NCBI GenBank assembly: GCA_012934845.2
Contig: WNNJ02001008.1
Coordinates: 16,931-80,930 of the forward strand
DNA from: Pomphorhynchus laevis
Lineage: Eukaryota > Acanthocephala > Palaeacanthocephala > Echinorhynchida > Pomphorhynchidae
Reading direction: 5' to 3'
DNA: 64,000 bases
Shown: positions 54,001-64,000 of the stretch, piece by piece
How the letters are laid out: the number at the start of each line of letters is the position of its first letter
How positions within the stretch are numbered: position 1 is the first letter of the stretch
Program-made: the position numbers and the translations under genes
Notes under the pieces: generated by a model
Databases searched by the model: none
What the model was told of the DNA's origin: nothing
Seen by the model: only the letters and a program-made list of their open reading frames with translations

Positions 54001-56639
54001 TAAATTTTTCAGATAAAAATATTTATTATAATATTACCGAAATATATAGGTAATATTTTTTCAATTGTTTGCACAATGTGCAATAAAAGGTGGTTTATCT
54101 GGAAGTTACTGGTTCTGCACATGGTAGAACAATCTAACAAACAGTATACACGAATCGAAGCTACTGATTATTCAATACAAGAGGTTGCCATTATTTTGAA
54201 TTTCTTTAGGCCAAATACAGGTGTTGGCTAAACTGATGTGTTTACCGTCTTTAACTAAGCAAGACTGAGCAGGACTAAACATACCTATGATGAACGAAAA
54301 ACGCAAGAAGCTTTTATCGTGGGTTAGTAGTTTTTACGAAAAATACATGTGCCGAGTTTTTTGTTGCTAATTTTACTTTTAATTTTTAAGCGACTTTTAA
54401 TTTTTATATAGAAAGTGATTATGTTCCTGTTTTTAGAAAGTGATTATATACACTGTGATATTATCTTCGTTACTACGTGAAAATAAAGAATTTTCATAGT
54501 ACATAGATAGTAAAAATGAATATAATCTGGACTTATAAATTAAGCACACCTTAACGATATTTTATACTATCTTTTAAAGTTGGTTAAGATTTACAGCTGA
54601 ATGCGAATTGCTTAGTTAAATTCGTATTTAAATTGAATTTGGAATGACCACAATTACTTAAAATTATTTCGTTTGCACTCCATTTACTACTACTATTAGC
54701 TTAATTGAATGATATTAATTAAATATTAATTACAAAAGATTAAAGCCAATTTAATATTTTGATATTTAATATTTTTTAGAAATTCTACTCAACCAATGGT
54801 AATTTTATAAAAATGTTACAATAGATTTTTGAAATCGTTTATAGAAAAGTTTAGTTTCTACTAAATCCCTATAAGTTTTCTATTTTAGGTTTTACTTGGA
54901 AGAGCTGAAAATTTATAAAATTTAATTTTGTTTGCTTAATAATCAAATAATTTATACCTAATCTAAAAGTTTAGTTTACTCAGTGTAAGATTGTATTTTT
55001 GATATTTTAAGTGATATCGATTAAACAGTCAAGCTAACATTTCTCTCCTCTTATAATTTTTTTCTTTTTTCCTATTAATTAAATACATCGTAGTTACAAA
55101 ATCGATATATTTTTGTCAAATTAAAAATATTATGATCATATTTTTAGTAGTCATGGAAATCGTATTGTGCATTCATTCAATTTTAGTTATTAAAATTAAA
55201 TTTACAGTAAAACAAAAGTAAGTACTTAGTTTAATTTTATTCTTTCATCTTATTAAAGGATAAAAATCGAATAAAAATGTTTAATAAAAATGTTTTTATT
55301 AGATAAAACACTTTTGCTCTGATTTTCCCTACTTCAAATTTGATAAAGAAAATAAACTCTTCGATATGTGAATCATCTACCGTAAGCTATCAGCTGAAAA
55401 ATTTTAACTTAAATGTTTAATATGGATCCATCCACAGTCAAATGAATACATTTGACGGTGACTTGGATCTAAGGAAAAAATCGACTTTACTTTTAAATTT
55501 TAGATGTTGGTTTAATTTAATAATTTAATCAACAACTTGCACCATTTTTTATTTTTTGGTTTGTTTTTAATTTTGAGGTCTAATTTTACTTTTAATCTTT
55601 ACGCAGTTTTTACTTTTAATTTTATGCTGTAGAAAGCAATTATCTGGTTGATTGGGTATTTACTCGAACGCTAATTTAACCCTATAAATTGACATTAATA
55701 CCGCATAAATACTATCGTATATATAAAGAATTTAACAAATGACCAACTGCTCTAGAATTTGCTCATTAAAAAGATATTTACTGAATAACTTAACAAATTA
55801 TATTTTATAATATAATAAATAATTAATAATATTAATTATTTAATAATATTAATAATACTAGAATTTATAATTATAAATCCTAGTATCATGTGGGCTATTG
55901 CCTTTATATTTTTGGAGTTTTACTAACAGTTAAGGAAAGAAAAGGAACAATTTATTAATATTTTGATACTGAATTTACCAAAGCTTATTTTCCATTAGAT
56001 GATGTATTATGACAATGATGATGTCACAATTTTTATGTGAAAATAAAAATGCCATCATCTTTTTCGATGATGGCATTATGAATAACACACTGTCAATAAG
56101 TGATTTTTCTCATCATAACTGAGATCATGTTCTAAAATAAAGATTAATTAAATATATCATTCCTAATATATCACTGATATCGCTGATATATCGCCTTATA
56201 CATCACTGATATATCAATATATCACTGATATCGAGCATGCGTCGTTCTGCCCAGTTATATTCGCAACTAACGGAACAATCGCACCTACTACATCCATATT
56301 TCTGAAGACAGTGGCGAAACAGATTTCTCTTAAACATTAAATAAGTTATGGAGAAGTCATATCGGGAATACGATCAAAGTTGAGCATTGACCTTGCAAGA
56401 GCCGCATTATACAGTATCCGTGCACCCAGAAGAAAATGTGTCGCAATACCGTTACGAGGAGATGGAAGCAGCAGTGCGGAAATAATTTACATATGTTACT
56501 CATGATTTTCAAATGCTGGAGATGCATGCCCATTCGAATTGTACATATATCCAAAAAAAATGTATTCAACTAAATGAAAGCTTATGACAAAAAAGTTTTT
56601 ATTACAGCTATATAATCAATAGCTTCAATCTGTGGCCGA
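51100..56639. other. Long AT-rich stretch, little recognised
   Basis: A 75-codon frame at 51500-51724 begins MLYNKIFGKSIEDSR. The phrase recalls the FGKTMEN motif region of protein-primed B-family DNA polymerases, but nothing around it supports that. A large palindrome lies at 53238-53408 and ATTTAATAAATT-type repeats at 53690-53830. No exon could be confirmed. Confidence 0.4.
53238..53408. repeat. AT-rich palindrome of about 170 bp
   Basis: Outer arms GTTTTGCATTATA and TATAATGCAAAAC and inner arms ATTATCATTGTTTTTAAC and GTTAAAAACAATGATAAT surround a 5-bp centre. It could be a fold-back element or a MITE remnant. Confidence 0.6.
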
Positions 56640-56830
56640 TTAATGGCATAATCATGTAGAGTTTATCTTGTCATTTCCGTCGCACAAGCAAATATGCTAA
56701 ACCAACCATTCACTACCACGGAACTTGAAAGATGTCTGCACAATATAAAGAATCATAAAGCTACTGGTACAGACGGTCTGGCGATCAAACATACCAAGGC
56801 TACAGTTGAAATGTTAGGTCAATATTAAAC
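56640..56830 (+). mobile_element. LINE fragment (N-terminal RT region)
   Basis: The frame reads LNQPFTTTELERCLHNIKNH followed by KATGTDGLAIKH and EMLGQY, the typical start of a non-LTR RT (KA-GPDG motif). It stops within the domain. A later part of a LINE RT, on the same strand, lies at 58540-59170. They may come from one element split by the repeats between them. Confidence 0.65.
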
Positions 56831-56869
56831 TGAACTTTTCAACCCAGTTTGATCTAATTGCCATTAGAT

Positions 56870-57560
56870 CTCAATCTCAATGGTAACAATGACTGCACAA
56901 GTATATCAACTTAAAATTAAAAAACAAACTGTAGATGGCTAGGTTGATAACAGTAATCTTTAGGAAAAATATGTAGGTTTTCAAATCGAAGGTTGCACCT
57001 TCTCCTACCTACGCTGATTTAATTTGAAATCAGAAATGATTTCAATTAAATTTGCAAAATGTAAGACGAAAGTCTTTCATTAAAATCCAATTGTCACTCC
57101 AATTGTCAATGCAGGCTGACGATTGTCAATCCAATCGTCAGCCTGCATTAAATGGATCGAAACGTGAAATGTAGGTATAGGATAGGTAGCTGATAAGCTC
57201 CATCAATAATGAAGTGTAGCGTACTGCTGTTTGTTTATAGATAGATAAAGTAGCGTGCAAAATAAAATATTTTAATAAAATATCAAAATTTTAATGGTAG
57301 CAATGGCTGCTCAGGTATATTAACTTAAAATCCGGAAACAAACTATAAATGACTAGTTTGATAATTGTAATCAATCGAAAATATAGTAGGTTTTCAAAAT
57401 AAAGGTAGAATATTCCCTACTAGCGCTGACTAAATTTGAAATCATAAATGATTTCAATTTAATTTGCAGAATGTAATAAGTCTTTCATTCGATCTAATTG
57501 TCAATAAAGCCGACCAGCCGAGTGATCGTCAGTCAACATTAAAAGTACTGAAACATTAAA
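56870..57560 (+). repeat. Family A2 tandem pair, unit about 414 bp
   Basis: Two units start near 56881 and 57295 with TGGTAACAATGACTGC or TGGTAGCAATGGCTGC. The first ends in a reordered hammerhead, and the second breaks off just before it. The part around GATCGAAACGTGAAATGTAGG is related to family A; the rest is not clearly so. Confidence 0.65.
57154..57230 (+). ncRNA. Reordered hammerhead motif, family A2
   Basis: GGATC-GAAAC, GGTAG-CTGATAA-GCTCC, then GCGTA-CTGCTG occur in the same order as in family A. Stem I is kept through G-U and A-U pairs although its 5' side has changed. Stem II has one mismatch. The cleavage triplet is GTA. The CUGAUAA core has one change, and the extra helix is weak. 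Confidence 0.45.
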
Positions 57561-57685
57561 CGAATTATTGAATGATATGTTCAAATAATATAATATATTA
57601 TATTATATAGATGTAATATATATTATATATTGTAATTTATATTAAATAGTATAATCAATCATATATTATATCTTTTAATATATAG

Positions 57686-57850
57686 GTTTTTGTCGTAGCT
57701 TACATTGCATTGTTCTGTTTGCATTGGTTAGGCAACATGCACATTAGAAGAAAAAATAACTTAAGGCATGAAGCATTAACATCTCCAGTAAAAACTGCAA
57801 AGGAGGTACTATCAGAATATGAAAGCATTGTACCAGCAAATTTACAACCG
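57686..57850 (+). CDS. Exon of an unknown gene, one membrane segment
   Basis: An exon of 165 nt between AG and GT encodes 55 residues. VFVVAYIALFCLHWLG is a likely transmembrane helix. It is followed by the basic HIRRKNN and a helical stretch with KTAKEVLSEYESIV, ending NLQP. By the positive-inside rule the basic side faces the cytosol. It joins in phase 0 to the exon at 62597. The family is not recognised. Confidence 0.45.
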
Positions 57851-58539
57851 GTATGTATGTTTTATAAAAATGTATTAGACTAATTGTCATGTAATCGCTG
57901 AATTATAATACAAATAGATTTTTTTATCTTGTTATTTTTAAGTTATTAACATTTATTTTTCCCACTTATTTGCGATTTTTAATTTGAGCATTTTAATTTT
58001 TATATCGATTTTATATACTAGTAACTATTTGCTATTGGCCATACATCAGTAGGGTAACAGTAAAAATTAATTCGCTAAAGGTAGTTAGTTCCAGTTTATT
58101 TTTATTTTTAATAACAAAAAATATTAGAATTGATTTAATAAAAGGGTGGATTTGCTTACATATATAATATGTTCTATAATATAATGTTGAAATTATAATA
58201 TAATTTCATAAATGAAATTATATTAGCTCCCAGATATGAGTATAATTAAAGTAAAAGTTTACTGATACGCTTAATGCTGATCAAATTATTCGAAGCAATT
58301 ATTTGTTCTACAGCCTTAAGTAACAACATAACGCATTCACATTTTAATTCATGAAGCATATAACAGTTTATAAAATAAAATTCTCTTTAGATATGATACG
58401 CATTATCTAATGGATTAAAATAATTAATTATAAAAAATTAATGCAATTTAGAAAAGAAATCTTATGCAATTTAGACAATAATTTTTTTCAGGTATTACAA
58501 TAAATATTTGGCACAAATCACAATATTTGCTACAATTTT

Positions 58540-59170
58540 TGACAACTGGCTTTTCTCTAGGCAACTCAATTATCCCAGCAGTTTTCATTTTTCTTAGCTG
58601 ACCTTCCTAATTATCACCGAGCATTAAGTAGTGAAATTAAAATAATTCTGTATGCTAACGACTTGTTAATTACTTTGTCATCTCTTAAGGCATGTCAACA
58701 AGCCAACAATCATTTAAGTACCTACTGATGATATAACGTAATGACAATAAATGTATGTAAGACAAAAGCATTTAAATTCCGTAAAAACGGGACAATATCA
58801 CGCAACGACTAATTGTTCTACCATCATGACGAAATACAGTTTTGCTCGAATTATATTTAGGCGATATAATAACACCACAATTGACATGAATAATAAAATA
58901 TCTTGAAGATTAGTGTTATTAGCTGTCTAGTGCACTTAGATTGTCGTCAATCACAAATAAGATGTCTTTCAAGTCGTATCTGGAGTATTTTCTGGTTATT
59001 CTCGAGTTATGATCGGGTTATGTTTGGCATGTGACTTCGTGTTTTGGAAAGTTTTAAATCCACAGAGCTTTTGATAGTTAGATGCGTACAGATGAAGGCT
59101 CATAAAGTTTGTAATTATTGTTTCAATTCATTATCATTATTGGCACGTGTCATTACAAACTAAGCATTCC
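58540..59170 (+). mobile_element. LINE fragment (RT palm region)
   Basis: The frame reads LSQQFSFFLADLPNY and IKIILYANDLLITL, where YAND stands for the catalytic YADD of non-LTR RTs, then NVCKTKAFKFRKNG. Weaker similarity continues to about 59170. The catalytic change and broken frame show it is dead. Confidence 0.65.
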
Positions 59171-60129
59171 TGTGCTTTGAAGTATATGCTAAGTTGACTT
59201 GTTCACGACACATGCTGAATAGCACATACAGTTGTGGCAACTAAAATATAAACAACACATTATGATTTTTAGTCGACGTCAAATATGTCACAGTTAGCCT
59301 GGCCTGAGCCTAACATTCCGAAATGACCATTAGTTATGTGTTGCCCAATCTATGCATAGCATAATCATAGCAGCTGCATTAATATATATTTCCATGAACG
59401 GTGTGAAGAGTGTCGATGTTATTCTGTCATAAGTCTTGTTCAGCATTTGTGCATATATTTGAATATCAATTTTTGAAAGACTGGAGTCTCAAAAAACATA
59501 GAATGTTATCACCAATTCAAATTTAATAGTTGTCGAAACCTTATGTTGGCCCATCGATGAAAAGCGGCAGTGATCATCTTAAATTATTAAACGTTAGCAA
59601 ATTCTGAAACATCAAAATTTTTCCGAGAATTATCGGTAAAAAAATTATCGGTAAAAAGGATTTGTAATTTTATAAATGTTTTCCATTACAAATTTTCTGA
59701 CTTGAAATGCTGATGTATCTAAATGCTAATGAATCATTCATTTAGTTTCCTGAATTTCTATGAGTTTTTGTACACTTTCCAAAAAGGGCTATTAAATACA
59801 AGAATTACATAAAATATTGTAAATTATCGCTAAAATAGAGCCAGACGTTAGATGGTCACAGACTAAATTACAGATTAGAGCCCGGATATTCATTTGATTT
59901 TAAATCATGCTATTTAATTATATTTTCATTAAATTATTTAAAGCTTCTAACTCAGTGTTGCCCGAGCGTATTTATACCATGCATCCCCTTAAGTCGAAAT
60001 AATTTTTTGCTCCCTGTAAATTAAAATTTAAACAGAGAATGCGTATTTTTTTAATTTAATACATTTTTAAACTGTTTAAAAATAATATATCCTAATTATT
60101 TAATATAATACTTAATCTAAGTTCTAACT
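59171..60129. other. Unassigned AT-rich sequence
   Basis: No reading frame, RNA gene or repeat was recognised between the LINE fragment and the hAT remnant. Confidence 0.4.
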
Positions 60130-61830
60130 GATGATATATTTTATGTTTGGTTCCAATTTAGTCAACTTCAGTCTTAATTCTCCTCGTTGTGTAATATTCA
60201 ACCTATTTCTTTTCTTTACCAATAAATCATTTATGGCACTAAATCCACATTCAGATAAGTAAGAAATTGTAATAATATTTTTTTAGCATACGTAGTCAAC
60301 CCTTTATATTTTGCCTATGTTTCATCGCAAAGCCATGTCATCACTCCTCTTATATCAAATAATGATTTGACAGACTCATCGTTTTGCATTTCTGCAAGTT
60401 CTTCTTGATACTGAACATTGAAAATAACTAAAAGATCTGATGTCATTGGCTGAGTTAATCGTTTCTTTTCAAGTCCGGAGGTAGGAAATTGTAATAATAT
60501 TTTTTAGCATACGTAGTCAACCCTCTATATTTTGCCTCTGTTTCATGCAAAGCCATGTCATCACTCCTCTTATATCAAATAATGATTTGACAGACTCATC
60601 GTTTTGCATTTCTGCAAGTTCTTCTTGATACTAAACATTGGAAATAACTAAAAGATCTGCTAACATTGGCTGAGTGAATCGTTCCTTTTCAAGTCCGGAG
60701 GTAGGAAATTGTAATAATATTTTTTTAGCATACGTAGTCAACCCTTTATATTTTGCCTGTTTCATGCAAAGCAATCCATCACATCTTTTATATCAAATAA
60801 TGATTTGACAGACTCATCGTTTTGCATTTCTGCAAGTTCTTCTTGATACTAAACATTGGAAATAACTAAAAGATCTGCTAACATTGGCTGAGTGAATCGT
60901 TCCTTTTCAAGTCCGGAGGTAGGAAATTGTAATAATATTTTTTTAGCATACGTAGTCAACCCTTTATATTTTGCCTGTTTCATTGCAAAGCAATACCATC
61001 ACATCTTTTATATCAAATAATGCTTTAACAGACTCATCGTTTTGCATTTCTGCAAGTTCTTCTTGATACTAAACATTGGAAATAACTAAAAGATCTGCTA
61101 ACATTGGCTGAGTTGGTTATGTTGGGAAAATAAATTCTTTCAAGTCAGAGAATCCTTTTTTTAATTCAGCAGATAGCTGTTACAGATGATTGGATATTAT
61201 AAATATACCAGTATCACTTACTTCACATTTATTGAGCCAAAGATTTACAAAAAAGCATGTTATCGATTTTGTCACAATTGTCGATGTTTCTAACATAAGC
61301 CATCAATACTGCCTCGCTGTCCCTCAATGTTGTTTCATCCATTTGAAGTGAGAATTTTTTCACCTTTTATTTCTATACTAACTGTTCTTCTACATTGGCA
61401 CTCATTTCATCTATTATTCTCGTAACAGTATTGTTACTAAGAAGGATATATTTAACGTCGTTATCTTCCTTTCCCTGAACGATTTTCAAAAATTCCGAAA
61501 TACATGGTTTAATAAGATTTTCTGCTATAGTATGAAGAAATTTCATAAGTAGCCTCAAGAGTACGATTTTCGGTTATGCTTTGTGCTGCGAATAAAGATT
61601 TAATCGTAGCTTTTCAAATTTATCTTTTTGTTCTTTAAAGTAATCTAAACTCGAGGTGATTTGATCTTCATGTTTTGACCTCAGATGTGCTTCAAGACGA
61701 CATTTTTCATTGAATCATTACATAAAGATTGTTGACATATAAGACAGAAAGGTAATCGGATATCATTAGAAGCAGAAATGAATATAAATTTAAGAAAATC
61801 CTAGTAATACTGACGAACTTTTTCTTCTTA
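60130..61830 (-). mobile_element. hAT-type transposase remnant (SCAND3/ZBED5-like)
   Basis: Read on the minus strand from right to left: a BED-like zinc-finger part (PFCLICQQSLCND, then VLKH), a segment TIAENLIKPCISEFLKIV with LSNNTVTRIIDEMS, and at the left end YLSECGFSAINDLLVKKRNR, the hAT dimerisation region. This order matches domesticated and mobile hAT transposases of the SCAND3/ZBED5 kind. The frame is broken in many places. Between 60262 and 61130 a segment of about 219 bp (encoding ETEAKY-GLTTYAKK and AEMQNDESVKSLFDI) is present four times in tandem, which no functional copy would have. No terminal inverted repeats were found. Confidence 0.75.
60262..61130 (-). repeat. Four tandem copies of a 219-bp transposase segment
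   Basis: Units start at about 60262, 60481, 60701 and 60919 with AGGAAATTGTAATAATATTT or near variant. They are more alike to each other than expected if old. The expansion therefore came after the element died. Confidence 0.85.
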
Positions 61831-61839
61831 TCATTGGTC

Positions 61840-62590
61840 ATTTAGGGGATTCTAAAACCGGAAAAACTTAAAATTTTAAGTTCTAAAAAATTATTTGTTA
61901 TCAAAAAAATAGTTCAAATAAAGAGCTACTTTGGATTAAACTAAACAAAAACTTAATGAAATGACAGCAAAAATTGATATTTTTTCCAAGTTTTTACATT
62001 TAAATAACATTTAAATAATGTTAAATGTTATATAATAACATTTATATAACATTTAAAAAAATTGTAGCCCTAAAACTTTTATAAAACGTTACATTTAAAA
62101 AAATAATAAAAGCGAGAACAAAAATAATGTTTTAATGATTAATTAATAAATTCAAATTAGGACATTTATCGATATCATTTTATAAATTAGGGGATCAAGA
62201 AAGTTATCGTGAAATTTTAATTTTGATATTAAATGATGCATTTTCCCAAAATGTTTTGCAGTATCATTTTAGAAAGAGCTCCATCTAATCATTTTAAGTA
62301 AAATCATTTTGAAAAGAATACTTTTGTCATCAGTGCATTTAATAAAATATTGGCATAAGGCAATCAATTTTTTGTAATTAATTTAATTGAAAGCTGAAAA
62401 CCTTAAACAAATAAAAAATGAAGGATTTTAAAAAATCACAACATTCCTAAGAATGATAATGGATATTAACTGAGAAGTTATTTGCAAGATTATTTGCAAG
62501 ATTATCAAGGTTATATATAAATATTTCTTAATATAAATAAGAATAAATATGAAAATAAGTTTAAACGCTTTTCTCACCTATATTATTTCT
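61840..62590. other. AT-rich stretch
   Basis: Short inverted repeats of the AACATTTAAATAATGTTAAA type occur near 62000. No gene is seen before the acceptor at 62596. Confidence 0.4.
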
Positions 62591-62596
62591 TTATAG

Positions 62597-62734
62597 ATAC
62601 CACAAGAAGGAGTTGAGACGAAATTACAGCTTGCACTTTTCTCTGAAAGTGATTTCATCGAAAATCTAAAATCAGGCATACTCGATAAACAATTTTACGA
62701 ACTTAAAAGCTTGTTGGACAGTTCAAAAACAGAG
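62597..62734 (+). CDS. Second exon of the membrane-segment gene
   Basis: 138 nt, phase 0 at both ends, bounded by AG and GT. It encodes IPQEGVETKLQLALFSESDF, then IENLKSGILDK and YELKSLLDSSKTE, an amphipathic helical stretch. It follows the exon at 57686-57850 in frame. The gene continues beyond this window. The family is unknown. Confidence 0.45.
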
Positions 62735-62799
62735 GTACCTTACCTATTTTGAAATATTTGTAAAACACTATTTCAGTATTAATTCTACAAAAGAATTTT

Positions 62800-63920
62800 T
62801 AGAACACACAAAAGGAATAAATTTTCCAAATATAAATGCATACGATTTTAGTACGCTTTATACAAATCTAGATTTAGTAGATATTAAAGAAGCGTTAGTA
62901 AAATTAATTAATCTTATATTCGGAAAAAGATATACATATATATGTTATAATAATTATAACGCCTATCTAACAAAAATTAAACCATCAATAAATATAAATA
63001 TATGGATAAAATTGAATTAATAGAATCCTTAAATATTTTGATAAATCAAAATTATTTAAAAGTAGGGACATCTATATTTAGACAAGTAAAAGGTGTTCCA
63101 ATGGGTGGTAATAGTAGCCCAATTATAGCTGACTTGTTTTTAAGCTTTATAGAATATGAATTTATATATAACCTTTTTAAAAAATAAATATAAATTATAT
63201 AAAGATATGAAACACGTTTCGATACATTGATGATATATGTGTATTTAACTCTAAATTTTTTTATTCAATAAGCGAGCAATTTATCCATGTAGCCTTATTC
63301 TTAATAAAACCAATATTGATCATAAAGAAGGTATATATCTAGATATGAGCATTAAATTAACATCAATTAAAAATACTTTTAATTTATATCGTAAAGATGA
63401 AATATTTAAATTAACAAGAAACATTTTCGCATAAGCATTCATACATACCATATAATATAAAATATAATACATTAAATAATGAAATTTTAAGAATTGCAAC
63501 AATATGTAATGATATTGGCTTTTTTCAAAATCCTTTAAATAATTTAATAGATGCATATTTTAAACTGGGTTACTATAAAAATACCATCAAACAGAAAATA
63601 GTAAAATATATAAATTAACACAATAATATTAAAAATAAATTTAAAATCATTAGCGGAATATTTTTATGGATGGATAATAAATAATATACTTTGCATTAGA
63701 ATAAGATACTATATAATCAAATTTCATCAAAGAAAATACGTCATAAGCACGTGCTTTGTCCCGCTGTTGTGTTTAGTCGATGAATAAGAGCCGCGACCTG
63801 ATAGCATAGCAGTTCCTTTTGATGACCTCTAATACTAATTCAGTTTCATCGTCTGTTATTTATCAGTCAATTCATTAAAATTGAATTTTATTTTAAATTT
63901 CAATTTTATAGTTTAACTAA
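62800..63920 (+). mobile_element. Penelope-like element, longest copy in the window
   Basis: Successive frames encode AYDFSTLYTNLDLVDIKEAL and INLIFGKRYTYICYNN, then QVKGVPMGGNSSPIIADL, RYIDDICVFNS, IYLDMSIKL with [22 protein letters not shown] and [18 protein letters not shown]. This is an RT core in normal order, with Asp in motif A and YIDD in motif C. The frame has several breaks. After the RT comes the terminal segment (63730-63900) shared with the solo copies. No GIY-YIG endonuclease is visible, so the element belongs to a Penelope-related group without it or has lost it. It lies in the intron right after the exon at 62597-62734. Confidence 0.75.
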
Positions 63921-64000
63921 TAAAAATTATTATATTTATATCTTGATATAAATTATATTAAATCTTATAACAATTATTTATTATTATTTATAAATTATAT

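Overview
This window reads as animal nuclear DNA: very AT-rich, spliced genes, no bacterial operons, and a dense load of repeats. The safest gene is a complete six-exon beta-tubulin (37112-50374, + strand, 460 codons plus stop). A second + strand gene (2850-25426) can be followed through 20 exons whose splice phases all agree, giving an open frame of 920 codons of unknown function. Its introns are either very short (22-54 nt) or 0.5-3 kb and full of repeats. Together with the divergent tubulin this suggests an invertebrate with unusually small minimal introns. I cannot name the phylum.

Layout. 0-2.2 kb: tandem repeat array with hammerhead-ribozyme parts. 2.85-25.4 kb: gene A, with hammerhead repeats, minisatellites and Penelope-like reverse transcriptase debris in its introns. 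25.46-26.10 kb: one-exon ORF of unknown function. 26.8-27.6 kb, minus strand: PHD-finger reading frame resembling Pygopus. 27.6-32 kb: decayed sequence including a Ty3/gypsy integrase fossil. 33.3-36.1 kb: a cluster of five repeat families, at least four of them with hammerhead parts. 37.1-50.4 kb: beta-tubulin, its introns carrying a 42-bp minisatellite, Penelope fragments, a LINE fragment, a hammerhead and a decayed antisense reading frame. 50.4-64 kb: LINE and hAT remains, another tandem repeat, two exons of an unknown gene, and a Penelope-like copy at the right end.

Most notable signal. Several repeat families that differ in sequence carry all three conserved strands of the hammerhead ribozyme, but in the order GAAA strand, then CUGANGA strand, then cleavage (NUH) strand. 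None of the three known hammerhead types, which are circular permutations of one another, has this order. Stems I, II and III are each kept by different bases in different families, and most families add a fourth helix around the CUGANGA strand. In one monomer this order needs a pseudoknot. In a tandem transcript, the CUGANGA strand of one unit can pair without knots with the other two strands of the next unit. A canonical hammerhead array (34.9-35.8 kb) and several small hammerheads with a one-base-pair stem III lie in the same window, as do Penelope-like reverse transcriptase remains, a class known to carry hammerheads.
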